DNA from: Morganella morganii
Lineage (GTDB): Bacteria > Pseudomonadota > Gammaproteobacteria > Enterobacterales > Enterobacteriaceae
Assembly: GCF_003996855.1 (NCBI RefSeq)
Contig: NZ_NRQY01000001.1
Coordinates: forward strand, 1,561,987-1,625,986
Length of the DNA: 64,000 nucleotides
Reading direction: 5' to 3'
A program made the translations under genes and the position numbers. Shown here piece after piece: positions 20,059 to 29,126 of the stretch. How positions within the stretch are numbered: position 1 is the first letter of the stretch; each line of letters opens with the position of its first letter. Under the pieces are notes generated by a model. It saw only the letters and a list, made by a program, of their open reading frames with translations. It did no database searches and was not told the DNA's origin.

Positions 20059-21096
20059 TCACAGGGCTGCGTTATAGAATTTTTCGTCATCACTGTGGCT
20101 GATGGCATCCAGCAAATAATCTGTCTGCTCATTATCACCCTGCGTAACGTGGATGGATTCGCGTTTGATCCCCAGCTTTCTGAACAGTGCAATATCGGTA
20201 TTTTCTTCCGGGTTGGTGGTGGTGAGCAGTTTACAGCCGTAAAAAATAGAGTTCGCACCTGCCATAAAGCAAAGCGCCTGGGTCTGTTCATTCATCATTT
20301 CACGACCGGCGGAGAGGCGCACATGAGACGTTGGCATCATAATGCGGGCCACCGCAATGGTGCGGACAAAATCAAACGGATCGACTTCTTCGTTATCCTC
20401 AAACGGCGTGCCTTTGATTTTCGCCAGCATGTTGATCGGTACACTTTCCGGTGCTTTCGGCAGATTTGCCAGCTGTACCAGCATCGCCGCGCGGTCGCGC
20501 ACCGCTTCCCCCAGCCCTAAGATCCCGCCGGAACACACTTTGATCCCCGCATCACGTACATTATCAAGGGTATCCAGTCTGTCCTGATAAGTCCGGGTGG
20601 TGACAATCGAGCCGTAAAATTCCGGCGAAGTGTCGAGGTTGTGGTTGTAGTAATCCAGACCGGCTTTGGCAAGGCGTTCCGCCTGCGAACTGTTCAGCAT
20701 GCCGAGTGTCATGCAGGTTTCCATACCGAGCGCCCGTACTTCTTTCACTATGGTTTCCAGATACGGCATATCGCGCTCATGCGGATTCTTCCACGCCGCG
20801 CCCATACAGAACCGGGTTGAACCGGCCGCCCGCGCTTTACGCGCCGTTTCCACCACCTGCTGTACTTCCATCAGACGCTCTTTTTCCAGCCCGGTCTTGT
20901 ATCGCGCACTCTGCGCACAGTATTTACAATCTTCCGGACACGCCCCGGTTTTGATGGAAAGCAGTGTGCTGATCTGCACTTGCTGCGGGTCAAAATGTTG
21001 GCGATGTATGGTCTGAGCTTCAAACAACAGTTCAAAAAACGGTTTTTCAAACAATGCGTTGGCTTCTTTTAATGTCCACTGACGACCTTGACTCAT
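20059..21096 (-). CDS. bioB: Biotin synthase BioB
   Basis: Radical-SAM enzyme that inserts sulfur into dethiobiotin to make biotin. The 345-residue protein has the cluster motif CPEDCKYC with cysteines at 53, 57 and 60, the second-cluster residues around [14 protein letters not shown] and [13 protein letters not shown], and the C-terminal [33 protein letters not shown] with the family Arg. A GGGAG Shine-Dalgarno precedes ATG 21096. It is the first gene of bioBFCD and is divergent from bioA through a shared BirA operator. Confidence 0.98.
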   Translation of the reverse strand: MSQGRQWTLKEANALFEKPFFELLFEAQTIHRQHFDPQQVQISTLLSIKTGACPEDCKYCAQSARYKTGLEKERLMEVQQVVETARKARAAGSTRFCMGAAWKNPHERDMPYLETIVKEVRALGMETCMTLGMLNSSQAERLAKAGLDYYNHNLDTSPEFYGSIVTTRTYQDRLDTLDNVRDAGIKVCSGGILGLGEAVRDRAAMLVQLANLPKAPESVPINMLAKIKGTPFEDNEEVDPFDFVRTIAVARIMMPTSHVRLSAGREMMNEQTQALCFMAGANSIFYGCKLLTTTNPEENTDIALFRKLGIKRESIHVTQGDNEQTDYLLDAISHSDDEKFYNAAL

Positions 21097-21148
21097 AACT
21101 GTAACTCCCGATAAAAAAGTGTTGCCAGTTTAAATATCACCATTATCA

Positions 21149-21180
21149 TGTCAACTTTATTTGCATCAAAATGGTTTACA
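21149..21180. promoter_or_regulatory. BirA (biotin repressor) operator between bioB and bioA
   Basis: Half-sites TGTCAACT (21149-21156) and GGTTTACA (21173-21180) are separated by 16 bases. They fit the BirA consensus TGTAAACC-N15/16-GGTTTACA with two changes in the left arm. It would control both divergent bio transcripts when BirA carries biotinyl-AMP. Confidence 0.85.
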
Positions 21181-21182
21181 TT

Positions 21183-22487
21183 ATGACTTTTTCAGAGGAT
21201 CTTTCAGGTCGCATTTTTTCAGCTGATGATGCGGATTTTGACCGCCGCCATATCTGGCATCCTTATACATCAATGACTCAGCCGCTTCCGGTCTATCCGG
21301 TCGTCTCCGCTCAGGGGGCTGTTCTGACACTCGCTGACGGCCGTGAGCTGGTTGACGGTATGTCCTCCTGGTGGGCCGCCATCCACGGCTACAATCATCC
21401 GGTACTGAATGCCGCAGTCACAGAGCAGCTGTCACAGATGTCACATGTGATGTTCGGCGGGATCACCCATCCGTCTGCTGTTGCACTGTGCCGCCGCCTG
21501 GTGGCTATCACCCCCGCCCCGCTGGAGTGTGTGTTTCTTGCCGATTCCGGCTCTGTGGCGGTGGAAGTGGCCCTGAAAATGGCTCTGCAATACTGGCAGG
21601 CCCGCGGTGAGAAGCGTCACCGGATAATCACCCCGCGTCACGGCTACCACGGCGATACATTCGGTGCGATGTCAGTATGTGATCCGCAAAACTCCATGCA
21701 CTCTCTCTGGCAGGGCTATCTGCCTGATCACCTGTTTGCGGATGCGCCGCAGTGCGGATTTGATGAGGAGTGGCGGCCGGACGATCTCCGTTCCGTGGAA
21801 ACGCTGCTGGCACAGCATCATCATGAGGTCGCGGCGGTGATTCTCGAACCGGTTGTTCAGGGTGCAGGCGGGATGCGTTTCTACCATCCTGAGTATCTGA
21901 AAGGGGTAAGATCGCTGTGTGATCACTACAATGTTCTGCTGATTTGTGACGAGATCGCCACCGGATTCGGACGCACCGGTAAACTGTTTGCCTGCGAACA
22001 CGCCGGAATATCACCGGACATTATGTGTCTCGGAAAAGCGATTACCGGCGGTTATATGACGCTCTCCGCCACCCTCACCACCCGTTCTATTGCGGACACC
22101 ATCAGTCAGGGGGACGCAGGCTGCTTTATGCACGGCCCGACCTTTATGGGGAATCCGCTGGCCTGTGCCACGGCTGTAGCGAGTATTGATCTGCTGTTGT
22201 CCGGAGACTGGGCAGCGCGGGTAAAAGACATCGAAACACAATTGAAAAGCGCTTTGCTGCCGCTGAAATCCCGCAGCGGAGTCCGGGATGTGCGGGTGCT
22301 CGGCACGATTGGTGTCATTGAAACAGAGGAGCCGGTGAATATGGCAGAATTACAGCGCCGCTTTGTTGACGCCGGTGTGTGGATACGCCCGTTCGGGCGG
22401 CTGATTTATATTATGCCGCCGTACATTATTACAGCGGCACAACTGGAAAAACTGACGCAGGCGATAGATAGGGTGACGGCGGGATGA
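21183..22487 (+). CDS. bioA: Adenosylmethionine-8-amino-7-oxononanoate aminotransferase BioA
   Basis: PLP aminotransferase that uses SAM as amino donor to convert 8-amino-7-oxononanoate to 7,8-diaminopelargonic acid. The core is highly conserved: [75 protein letters not shown] and [17 protein letters not shown] with the PLP lysine. I chose ATG 21183 (434 residues). ATG 21171 lies inside the BirA operator. Both extend about ten residues beyond the E. coli N terminus and neither has a good Shine-Dalgarno, so the true start is uncertain. Confidence 0.96.
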   Translation: MTFSEDLSGRIFSADDADFDRRHIWHPYTSMTQPLPVYPVVSAQGAVLTLADGRELVDGMSSWWAAIHGYNHPVLNAAVTEQLSQMSHVMFGGITHPSAVALCRRLVAITPAPLECVFLADSGSVAVEVALKMALQYWQARGEKRHRIITPRHGYHGDTFGAMSVCDPQNSMHSLWQGYLPDHLFADAPQCGFDEEWRPDDLRSVETLLAQHHHEVAAVILEPVVQGAGGMRFYHPEYLKGVRSLCDHYNVLLICDEIATGFGRTGKLFACEHAGISPDIMCLGKAITGGYMTLSATLTTRSIADTISQGDAGCFMHGPTFMGNPLACATAVASIDLLLSGDWAARVKDIETQLKSALLPLKSRSGVRDVRVLGTIGVIETEEPVNMAELQRRFVDAGVWIRPFGRLIYIMPPYIITAAQLEKLTQAIDRVTAG

Positions 22488-22521
22488 AAAACAGGTGACA
22501 GCATCAGTACCGGGGCAACGC

Positions 22522-22622
22522 TGATAACGGGCAAAAACGAAAAGCCGCTGTAAATACATCCCTGTACGCTCAGGCGCGTCATCCCTGACGCGCATGCTTT
22601 TCGTTTCGCCTGCCCGTTATCA
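22522..22622. repeat. 101-bp cloverleaf-like palindromic element
   Basis: Lies between the convergent bioA and pgl genes. Outer arms TGATAACGGGCA (22522-22533) and TGCCCGTTATCA (22611-22622) pair over 12 bp. Inner arms AACGAAAAGC (22536-22545) and GCTTTTCGTT (22596-22605) pair over 10 bp. The enclosed 50 bases hold two smaller hairpins, TACA-TCCC-TGTA (22555-22566) and GCGCGTCA-TCCC-TGACGCGC (22574-22593), both with the loop TCCC. It has no strong T-tract and no coding potential. The design suggests a dispersed intergenic palindromic repeat. Only one copy occurs in the window, so the repeat status is inferred. Confidence 0.7.
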
Positions 22623-22663
22623 CTTATTACCTGACCGGCAAACACTGTATTGAAAAAAACACA

Positions 22664-23653
22664 TTACTTCAGCGTCAGCACCGTCACCCACATCGGGCCT
22701 TTTCCGGCCGGATAGCGGTTGATAAAGTGCAGTTCGCCGGTAATCGCATCAATACGGGAAACCGCAACATGATGAGAAAGCTGTCCGGTTGAGATCAGGA
22801 AGCGCCCGCTGTTATCCACCGCAAAACCGCGCGGCTGAGTTTCTGTCGGATACCGCCCCGCCAGTTGCAGATGGCCGCCGTCATCCGACACCCGGTAGTG
22901 ATTAATCACACTTGATGCCCGCTCACAGGCATAGAGATGATGCCCGTCCGGGGTGATATGAATATCGGCCGCCCAGCGGCGTCCCTGATAATCATCCGCC
23001 ATCATATCCACAGACTGAATCTCACGGACCTTCACCCATTCGCGGTAAACATTAATGGTCGCATTTAATTCATTCAGGCAATACGCTACATGTTTTGCCG
23101 GATGAAACGCCATATGGCGCGGCCCGGCACCGGCAGCAACGGTCAGCATATCGGCATGGCGTTCAGTTAAGCGCCCGTCTTCCCCGATAGTGTAAGTACG
23201 GATATGATCTTCCCCGAGGCACGGCACAAACAGTGTGCGGCCATCCTGTGCAATATTGGCGGAATGCGGATTTTTTAATCCCACAATCACCTGTACTGCA
23301 CGGGCGGGAATGCCGTTATCGCGGATCGGCAGCACCGCCAGATTTCCCTGATGATAAGAGGCGGCGTACAGTGTGCGCCCGGCTTTATCAAGGGTAATAT
23401 ACGCGGCGGTGCCCGGGAGCGGCGTCAGGCCGGTTTGCGTCAGTTTGCCGTCTTCTGCAATTTCATACGTGGCCACTGCATTGGCCGGTTTTACCGCAGC
23501 ATAAAGATGACGGCCATCCGGCGCGGTGATCAGCGGCTGCACCTGATCAGGCGTTGATACTGTCTGTAACAGTGACATCTCACCGCGTTCATTCATCTGC
23601 CAGACATGAATCTGATGACTTTCCGTACTGGCAACATAAACCACCTGCTTCAT
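22664..23653 (-). CDS. pgl: 6-phosphogluconolactonase Pgl (YbhE)
   Basis: Hydrolyses 6-phosphogluconolactone in the second step of the oxidative pentose phosphate pathway. The 329-residue seven-bladed beta-propeller of the YbhE type begins MKQVVYVASTESHQIHVW. It shows blade repeats with HSANIAQDGRTLFVPCLGEDHI, GAGPRHMAFHP, CLNELNATINVY, AADIHITPDGHHLYACERASS and TETQPRGFAVD, and ends KGPMWVTVLTLK. AAGGAG precedes the start. It is divergent from ybhA as in E. coli. Confidence 0.96.
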   Translation of the reverse strand: MKQVVYVASTESHQIHVWQMNERGEMSLLQTVSTPDQVQPLITAPDGRHLYAAVKPANAVATYEIAEDGKLTQTGLTPLPGTAAYITLDKAGRTLYAASYHQGNLAVLPIRDNGIPARAVQVIVGLKNPHSANIAQDGRTLFVPCLGEDHIRTYTIGEDGRLTERHADMLTVAAGAGPRHMAFHPAKHVAYCLNELNATINVYREWVKVREIQSVDMMADDYQGRRWAADIHITPDGHHLYACERASSVINHYRVSDDGGHLQLAGRYPTETQPRGFAVDNSGRFLISTGQLSHHVAVSRIDAITGELHFINRYPAGKGPMWVTVLTLK

Positions 23654-23875
23654 TTGCGCTCCTTAATATCATCACTTACCCGTTTGATTTTTAACAGGTA
23701 ATGTAAGCATTTCTGTATAATAATACCGCACTTAGCGTTTATCGCGAAACAATTAACATGCTATATTACCAGTTATCTCCGCCCGGAATCATTCCGGATG
23801 CCGTCAGGATACAATAATATTTCCTGATGCCCGCCGTTATTCCGGTTCTGACACTCATACAAGGGGCTTCCTGTT

Positions 23876-24697
23876 ATGTCTTACCGCGTCCTCGCATTTG
23901 ATCTCGATGGTACACTTCTCGATCCGGATAAACATATTTTACAGGAGTCGCTGGATGCTATCCGCGAAGCCCGCCGTGCCGGAGTACAGGTACTGATTGT
24001 CACCGGCCGTCATCACGTTGCTATCCATCCGTTTTATCAGACATTGCAGCTGGATACACCGGCTATCTGCTGTAACGGCACCTATCTGTACGATTATCCG
24101 GGAAAAAAAGTGCTTTCCGCCGATCCGATGAGTGTCAGTGAATCCCGTCAGCTGCTGGAACGTCTGGCGCAGACGGATATTGAGCATCTTATGTATATCT
24201 CCGATGCCATGCTGTATCACACTGACAGCAGCACCCTTGAGCGGACCCTGAACTGGTCTGCATCCCTGCCGGAACACCAGCGCCCGGTCATGCGCAAAGT
24301 GGATAATTTCCTTGATGAAGTTAATCGCGCTGACACTATCTGGAAATTCGCCACCTGCTCAGACGATCTGAACAAACTGCGCGAATTTACCGATGCGGTG
24401 GAAGCGGATATGGGACTGTCCTGCGAGTGGTCGTGGGTAAACCAGGTCGATATCGCCCGCAAAGGTAACAGCAAAGGCCGCCGTTTACAGGAATGGGTGG
24501 AATCTCAGGGAATGTCGATGAAAGATGTGATGGCATTTGGTGATAACCATAATGATATCAGCATGCTTTCTTCTGCCGGCCTCGGTGTGGCGATGGGAAA
24601 TGCCGCGGACGAAGTAAAAGCACATGCCGACCTGATTATCCCGGATAATACACAACCGGGTATTGCACAGGCGATCCGCCGTCATATTCTCAGCTGA
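23876..24697 (+). CDS. ybhA: HAD-family phosphatase YbhA (pyridoxal phosphate phosphatase type)
   Basis: Cof-type haloacid dehalogenase phosphatase of 273 residues. The E. coli enzyme is active on pyridoxal phosphate and some sugar phosphates. Motif I FDLDGTLLDPD, motif II LIVTGRHH, the C2 cap (AICCNGTYLYDY), the motif III lysine in KGNSKGRRLQEW and motif IV MAFGDNHNDISML followed by GVAMGNA are intact. It is followed at once by a strong terminator and is monocistronic. Confidence 0.94.
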   Translation: MSYRVLAFDLDGTLLDPDKHILQESLDAIREARRAGVQVLIVTGRHHVAIHPFYQTLQLDTPAICCNGTYLYDYPGKKVLSADPMSVSESRQLLERLAQTDIEHLMYISDAMLYHTDSSTLERTLNWSASLPEHQRPVMRKVDNFLDEVNRADTIWKFATCSDDLNKLREFTDAVEADMGLSCEWSWVNQVDIARKGNSKGRRLQEWVESQGMSMKDVMAFGDNHNDISMLSSAGLGVAMGNAADEVKAHADLIIPDNTQPGIAQAIRRHILS

Positions 24698-24720
24698 TAA
24701 ATACCGTTTTATAAACCACC

Positions 24721-24750
24721 AAAAAACGCCTTTTAATAAAGGCGTTTTTT
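24721..24750. terminator. Bidirectional Rho-independent terminator after ybhA
   Basis: Arms AACGCCTTT and AAAGGCGTT around a TAAT loop, flanked by A-run and T-run, lie between the convergent ybhA and the small gene at 24790. Confidence 0.92.
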
Positions 24751-24789
24751 ATTATCGTTTCTGTCTCCGCTGACCTGAAAATAAACCAG

Positions 24790-25146
24790 TTATTTATACT
24801 TATCAAAATTCCAGTTATTTTTTGGTTTTTCTGCCGGGTTCTGATTCGGGAATTTTGCATTTTCAACAATCAGCAGTAATTTAGAGCCATCATAAGTATA
24901 GCCGCCCTCAGAATACTGATACGGAAAACTTTCTGTTGCTACCACTTTATATCCCATACTGAGCAGTTCAGGGATACGCATTCCGCCCTGCGAGCCGTCA
25001 GTGGTGCCGATACACCAGACTTTTAAATTTTCAATTTCAACGTCTTTCATTTTTTTCAGATAGGTGTAACACATTACCTGATTTGCGGCCAGCGCCTGAC
25101 CGCCGGAGAAAATACCCAGTAATAAAAAGAGAAGTGTTTTTTTCAT
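24790..25146 (-). CDS. Small secreted protein of unknown function
   Basis: 118 residues, not recognised. It has a clear signal peptide MKKTLLFLLLGIFSGGQALA with an ALA cleavage site, after a good Shine-Dalgarno (AGAGGGA). The mature part of about 98 residues has two cysteines (MCYTYLKK and VWCIGTT) that could form a disulfide, and a Pro/Asn/Lys-rich C terminus. Periplasmic location is therefore likely. It sits alone between ybhA and modC, a place with no gene in E. coli, and is flanked by terminators or hairpins on both sides. Confidence 0.7.
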   Translation of the reverse strand: MKKTLLFLLLGIFSGGQALAANQVMCYTYLKKMKDVEIENLKVWCIGTTDGSQGGMRIPELLSMGYKVVATESFPYQYSEGGYTYDGSKLLLIVENAKFPNQNPAEKPKNNWNFDKYK

Positions 25147-25245
25147 TGTATCCCTCTGACTCAGTGGTTTTTATGCAATAACGCACGTCTTACACTTGTT
25201 TCCGTGTGCGGAGAATATTATATGATAATGCGGGGTCAGTGATGA

Positions 25246-25270
25246 ACCGGCGATAATATATATCGCCGGT
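25246..25270. other. Perfect hairpin downstream of modC
   Basis: ACCGGCGATA and TATCGCCGGT form 10-bp perfect arms around a 5-base loop, 70-95 bases after the modC stop. There is no T-run on either side, so it looks like an mRNA-stabilising or attenuating structure, not a classical terminator. Confidence 0.6.
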
Positions 25271-25340
25271 GTAGCGGAAGGGCAATCAAAATAATATGAA
25301 TGCCCCTTTTATTAATCAAAAGTACGTATATTCAGACAGG

Positions 25341-26408
25341 TTATAATTCGCGGTTCAGTGACACACTTTTTACCTGTGCGTACACCCATTGTCCGGGTTT
25401 CAGCTGCAAATCATCCCGCGCCCAGCCGGTAATACGCGCCCAGAGAAAATGATTGCCGACCGCCAGCCTCACATCTGTCTGACCGTTGTCACCATCATAC
25501 ATTTCCGTGATTTTTGCCCGCAATATATTACGGATGCTGCTGCTTTTCGGTTTTTCCAGTGCAATTGACACATCATCCGCACTGACCCGCACCCGCACCG
25601 GCGTGTCACGCTCACCGGCGATACGCGGCACCCACAGCACCTGGTCACCGATAGCGGCGGCAGTCATCGCATAGCGGTCGTGATGCTCAAGCACCGTGAC
25701 ACTTAATACGCTTGAAAGGCTTTCCTGTGTCAGCCACGGACGCAGCGCCGCTCCTGCCCACACCTCTTCCAGCGGCCCCTGTGCCAGAATACGGCCTTTC
25801 TCAAGAATCACCACATCTTCCGCCAATCGCAGGATTTCATCCAGACTGTGACTGACATAAAGGATCGGAATACTGATATCCTGCGCCATCTTTTCCAGAT
25901 ACGGCAGCAGTTCGCGTTTACGCGGCAGATCCAGAGACGCCAGCGGTTCATCCATCAGCAGGATATCCGGCGCGGTCAGCAATGCACGGCCAATCGCCAC
26001 CCGTTGTTTTTCCCCGCCGGAGAGGGTTATCGGCAGGCGGTTCAGCAGATGCCCGATACCAAGCAGTTCCACAATGCTGTCAAACTGAGCTTCCATTTCC
26101 CGCGCCATACCGTAGCGCAGATTGCCTCTTATCCGGTAATGAGGAAACAGACGCGCATCCTGGAAAACATAGCCGATTTTGCGCTTTTCCGGCGGCAGAC
26201 AAATACGTTTTTCGATATTAACCAGCGTGTGACCGTTAAGCTCAATCCGCCCTTTCTGCGGCTTTGTCAGCCCGCCGATCACATTAATAAAGGAGGTTTT
26301 CCCGGCCCCGGAGAGCCCGAAGACCGCGGTAATACGGTCACTGGCCAATTCGGTGTTGATCACCATCGATAAATCACCGAGCTGCTGTTCAAAATCAAGC
26401 ACTAACAT
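25341..26408 (-). CDS. modC: Molybdate ABC transporter ATP-binding protein ModC
   Basis: ATPase of the high-affinity molybdate importer. The 355-residue protein contains Walker A GLSGAGKT at 31-38, signature LSGGEKQR, Walker [12 protein letters not shown], and a C-terminal Mop/TOBE domain ([37 protein letters not shown]) that can bind oxyanion and feed back on transport. It overlaps modB by seven bases, consistent with coupled translation in modABC. Confidence 0.97.
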   Translation of the reverse strand: MLVLDFEQQLGDLSMVINTELASDRITAVFGLSGAGKTSFINVIGGLTKPQKGRIELNGHTLVNIEKRICLPPEKRKIGYVFQDARLFPHYRIRGNLRYGMAREMEAQFDSIVELLGIGHLLNRLPITLSGGEKQRVAIGRALLTAPDILLMDEPLASLDLPRKRELLPYLEKMAQDISIPILYVSHSLDEILRLAEDVVILEKGRILAQGPLEEVWAGAALRPWLTQESLSSVLSVTVLEHHDRYAMTAAAIGDQVLWVPRIAGERDTPVRVRVSADDVSIALEKPKSSSIRNILRAKITEMYDGDNGQTDVRLAVGNHFLWARITGWARDDLQLKPGQWVYAQVKSVSLNREL

Positions 26409-27097
26409 ACGGCAACCCCCAGACGTTTACGTCCCCAGCGGGTCAGCCATTCCGAGGCCAGCAGCGAGGCCAGTGCCAGAACAATAGCGATAATACAGAG
26501 CCGTGCCGCGTCCATTTCCGCCCCCAGCGTTTCAAGCAGGGAGTACATGGCCAGCGGGATAGTCCGGGTTTCCCCGGGGATATTGGAGACAAAGGTGATT
26601 GTCGCGCCGAATTCGCCCAGCGAACGGGCAAATGCCAGCACCGTGCCGACAATAATGCCCGGCAGCGATAACGGCAGTGTAATGGTGAAAAAGACCCGCA
26701 GCGGAGAAGCGCCGAGTGTCCGTGCCGCCTGCTCCAGGCGCATATCCACCGCTTCCAGTGCCAGGCGGATCGCCCGTACCATCAGAGGAAATGCCACCAC
26801 CGCCGCAGCCAGCGCGGCACCGCGCCAGCTGAAGGTAAAACTGAAGCCGAACCAGTTATAGAGCCACTCACCGATAATACCTTTGCGGCCCATACTGATC
26901 AGCAGCAGATAACCCACTACCACCGGCGGTAACACCAGCGGTAAGTGGATAAGACTGTCCAGCAGCGACTTGCCCGGAAAACGGCAGCGCACCAGTACCC
27001 ATGCCATCAGTATGCCGAACGGCAGACTGACTGCCACGGCAACCGTTGATACTTTCAGGCTGAGGATGACCGCCTGCCATTCATACTCATTCAACAT
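26402..27097 (-). CDS. modB: Molybdate ABC transporter permease ModB
   Basis: Inner-membrane channel subunit of the molybdate importer. The 231-residue protein has about five hydrophobic segments and the cytoplasmic EAA loop [27 protein letters not shown], which docks on ModC. It resembles E. coli ModB along its length ([36 protein letters not shown]). It lies 23 bases after modA. Confidence 0.97.
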   Translation of the reverse strand: MLNEYEWQAVILSLKVSTVAVAVSLPFGILMAWVLVRCRFPGKSLLDSLIHLPLVLPPVVVGYLLLISMGRKGIIGEWLYNWFGFSFTFSWRGAALAAAVVAFPLMVRAIRLALEAVDMRLEQAARTLGASPLRVFFTITLPLSLPGIIVGTVLAFARSLGEFGATITFVSNIPGETRTIPLAMYSLLETLGAEMDAARLCIIAIVLALASLLASEWLTRWGRKRLGVAVC

Positions 27098-27120
27098 CGC
27101 TGTCTGTTAGTCCTTACTTA

Positions 27121-27900
27121 TTACAGAGGGCTGAAACCGTAACGTTTGAAGATTTCTTTTGCTTCCGGTGTCTGAAGGTAATCATAGAAACCTTTGACAT
27201 CGGCATTGCTGCGATCTTTCAGGATAGCAATCGGGTATTCAACCGGTTTATGGGTATCTGCCGGGAAAATGCCGACCACTTTCACTTTATCACTGGCAAC
27301 CGCATCAGAGCCGTACACGATACCCAAAGGGGCTTCGCCGCGCTCCACCAGTGCCATGCCGCTGCGCACATTATTGGTACGGGCCAGCATAGGATCAACC
27401 ACTTTCCAGGCACCGAGATTTTCCAGTGCTTCCTGTGCATAAATACCGACCGGCACATGATCAGGATCACCGACAGCCAGACGGCCGCCATCCAGTAATT
27501 TAACCCAGTCAGTCTGCTTATTAATATCGACTTTATCAATCTTACTGTCTTTCGCGGCAATCAGCACCAGCTCATTACCCAGCAGGGTTTTACGGGTGTC
27601 ATTGATGATCAGGTTTTTCTCCTGAGCATAATCCATCCATTTCTGGTCAGCGGAGATAAAGATATCTGCCGGAGCACCATTTTCAATCTGACGGGCCAGT
27701 GTGGAAGAAGAGGCATAAGACGCAACAACCTCCCCCTTTTTCTCCTGCTTATATTTTGCCGAAATTTCATCAACGGCATTTGTCAGTGATGCCGCCGCAA
27801 ATACGGTCACTTTTTCAGCGGCCCATGCCTGACCCATGACAGCAGCAGAGATAACAACACCGGCCAATAACTTACTGAACTGTTTTTTCATTTTTTTCAC
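27121..27900 (-). CDS. modA: Periplasmic molybdate-binding protein ModA
   Basis: Periplasmic receptor that captures molybdate or tungstate for ModBC. The 259-residue precursor has a signal peptide ending QAWA, and the mature part starts AEKVTVFAAASLTNAVDEI. The family blocks VASYASSSTLARQIENGAPADIFISADQKWMDYA and the C-terminal PVEYPIAILKDR are present. A second ATG three codons in (27891) is an alternative start. The predicted ModE box lies 22-45 bases upstream, where bound ModE would block transcription when molybdate is plentiful. Confidence 0.97.
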   Translation of the reverse strand: MKKMKKQFSKLLAGVVISAAVMGQAWAAEKVTVFAAASLTNAVDEISAKYKQEKKGEVVASYASSSTLARQIENGAPADIFISADQKWMDYAQEKNLIINDTRKTLLGNELVLIAAKDSKIDKVDINKQTDWVKLLDGGRLAVGDPDHVPVGIYAQEALENLGAWKVVDPMLARTNNVRSGMALVERGEAPLGIVYGSDAVASDKVKVVGIFPADTHKPVEYPIAILKDRSNADVKGFYDYLQTPEAKEIFKRYGFSPL

Positions 27901-27921
27901 CAGGATAGATTAGGATTAACC

Positions 27922-27945
27922 CGTTGTATATAACAAGATACAACG
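27922..27945. promoter_or_regulatory. ModE operator upstream of modABC
   Basis: A 24-bp dyad with perfect 8-bp arms CGTTGTAT and ATACAACG around an 8-base spacer closely follows the E. coli modA operator design (CGTTATAT...ATAACG). It lies just upstream of modA and downstream of acrZ. Confidence 0.92.
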
Positions 27946-28047
27946 AAAAATGAAAGGAGGTTTATCCCACTATCGTCAGTTAAGCGGAAAACAATCTAAA
28001 ATAAGGGGGATTACGCAGATAGTGAGCGGAAAAACGAAAGCAAAGAC

Positions 28048-28073
28048 GGATCACCTGCGGATGCAGGTAATCC
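28048..28073. terminator. Hairpin downstream of acrZ, possible terminator
   Basis: GGAT-C-ACCTGC and GCAGGT-A-ATCC form an 11-bp arm pair with one mismatch and a 4-base loop, 15 bases after the acrZ stop on the reverse strand. Only a weak T-rich stretch follows, so termination would be partial. Confidence 0.45.
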
Positions 28074-28087
28074 TGAAGACAGTTTAA

Positions 28088-28228
28088 TCAGAGCTGCTTT
28101 TCGTGGCGATCGCCTTTTGAAATCAGGTTAAAAATTTCACCTAATCCCCAGATCAGAGCCGCCAGGCCTGCCATGACAACAGGAACCATTAACAGTGCGA
28201 AACCTAAACTTTTAACTAACTCAAACAT
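28088..28228 (-). CDS. acrZ: AcrAB-TolC efflux accessory small protein AcrZ
   Basis: Single-pass inner-membrane small protein that binds AcrB and tunes drug export. The start at 28228 gives 46 residues ([20 protein letters not shown]...), closely resembling the 49-residue E. coli protein including the MVPVVMA bend and the GLGEIFNL exit. A longer in-frame ORF to 28270 is not conserved. It lies between modA and modE as in E. coli, and in the same direction as modABC. Confidence 0.95.
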   Translation of the reverse strand: MFELVKSLGFALLMVPVVMAGLAALIWGLGEIFNLISKGDRHEKQL

Positions 28229-28341
28229 AGCACTCAATCTCTTTATATCAGGCGAAAGGATATTCAGCATGACTATAATAACGTCATAATGCCCGCTATT
28301 CTATATAAATCACACCACAGAAAGCATAGCGATTCGTGCGG

Positions 28342-28926
28342 TCAGGTCTGCATAAAATAAACAACAGCCACAATCACTGCCGCCAGGATCAGAAAACCGG
28401 TCACCTTTCCGGCGCTGCCGGGTTTTTCCACAATACTGTTACCGCTTTTTGTTCTGATACCCGCAGAATCCGCAACCGGGGTTACGGTCTCTTCATCATT
28501 ATTTTCGCTATCTTCGTTGTAAAGTATCTGAAGATACGTCAGCAGCGTTTTCAGGGCATCGCTGTCCAGCGATATTGTTTCATCATCCTCCGCGACGATG
28601 CACAACGTGTAATTTAGTTGCGCAACCATCGTAAGCAAAAAAGCCCCCGGCAATTCCGCGTAATCACGTTCACCGGCGTTCATGTTCTCCGCCACTTCCG
28701 GTGGTGGCTCATTACTGCCGTCATCGGGCATATAAGCAAGCAGCACAGGCTCTTTATCATCCTCTCCCTGACAAAATGCCAGTCCCGCTTTGCCGCTGCC
28801 GGCCTGTCCCTGCGATTCAACCCAGAATGACTGTACTGCCAGTGTACGGGTAAAATCCTCCGTCTCCGAACCGTTGTCCGGATCATCTCTGACAGTCCGG
28901 TAAAGACTGAATAAGACATTCTCCAT
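28342..28926 (-). CDS. Acidic protein with C-terminal membrane anchor, unknown function
   Basis: 194 residues, not recognised. There is no N-terminal signal. The body is acidic and rich in Asp, Glu, Asn and Gly (for example NEDSENNDEETVTPVADSAG). It ends with one hydrophobic segment VTGFLILAAVIVAVVYF followed by only MQT, the pattern of a tail-anchored inner-membrane protein with a cytoplasmic body. It is inserted between acrZ and modE, with no E. coli counterpart there. The ATG at 28926 is preceded by GGGAA. The role is unknown, and proximity to mod genes is not evidence of function. Confidence 0.65.
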   Translation of the reverse strand: MENVLFSLYRTVRDDPDNGSETEDFTRTLAVQSFWVESQGQAGSGKAGLAFCQGEDDKEPVLLAYMPDDGSNEPPPEVAENMNAGERDYAELPGAFLLTMVAQLNYTLCIVAEDDETISLDSDALKTLLTYLQILYNEDSENNDEETVTPVADSAGIRTKSGNSIVEKPGSAGKVTGFLILAAVIVAVVYFMQT

Positions 28927-29126
28927 GATATAATTCCCTGTTTAATAAATCATCGTCATACCATACCTGTTTTTATCCGGCTCACAAATTATTAAGTGAA
29001 ATGTAACCGCCATATTGGCAGATGAAAAAAAACCGCAGTTTGCTACACTAACCGGAAAGTAACGCCGCACCGGGCGGAGAAACTGCACCGGTGATTCTGT
29101 CTGATTAATATACGGGGTATTTTCCG

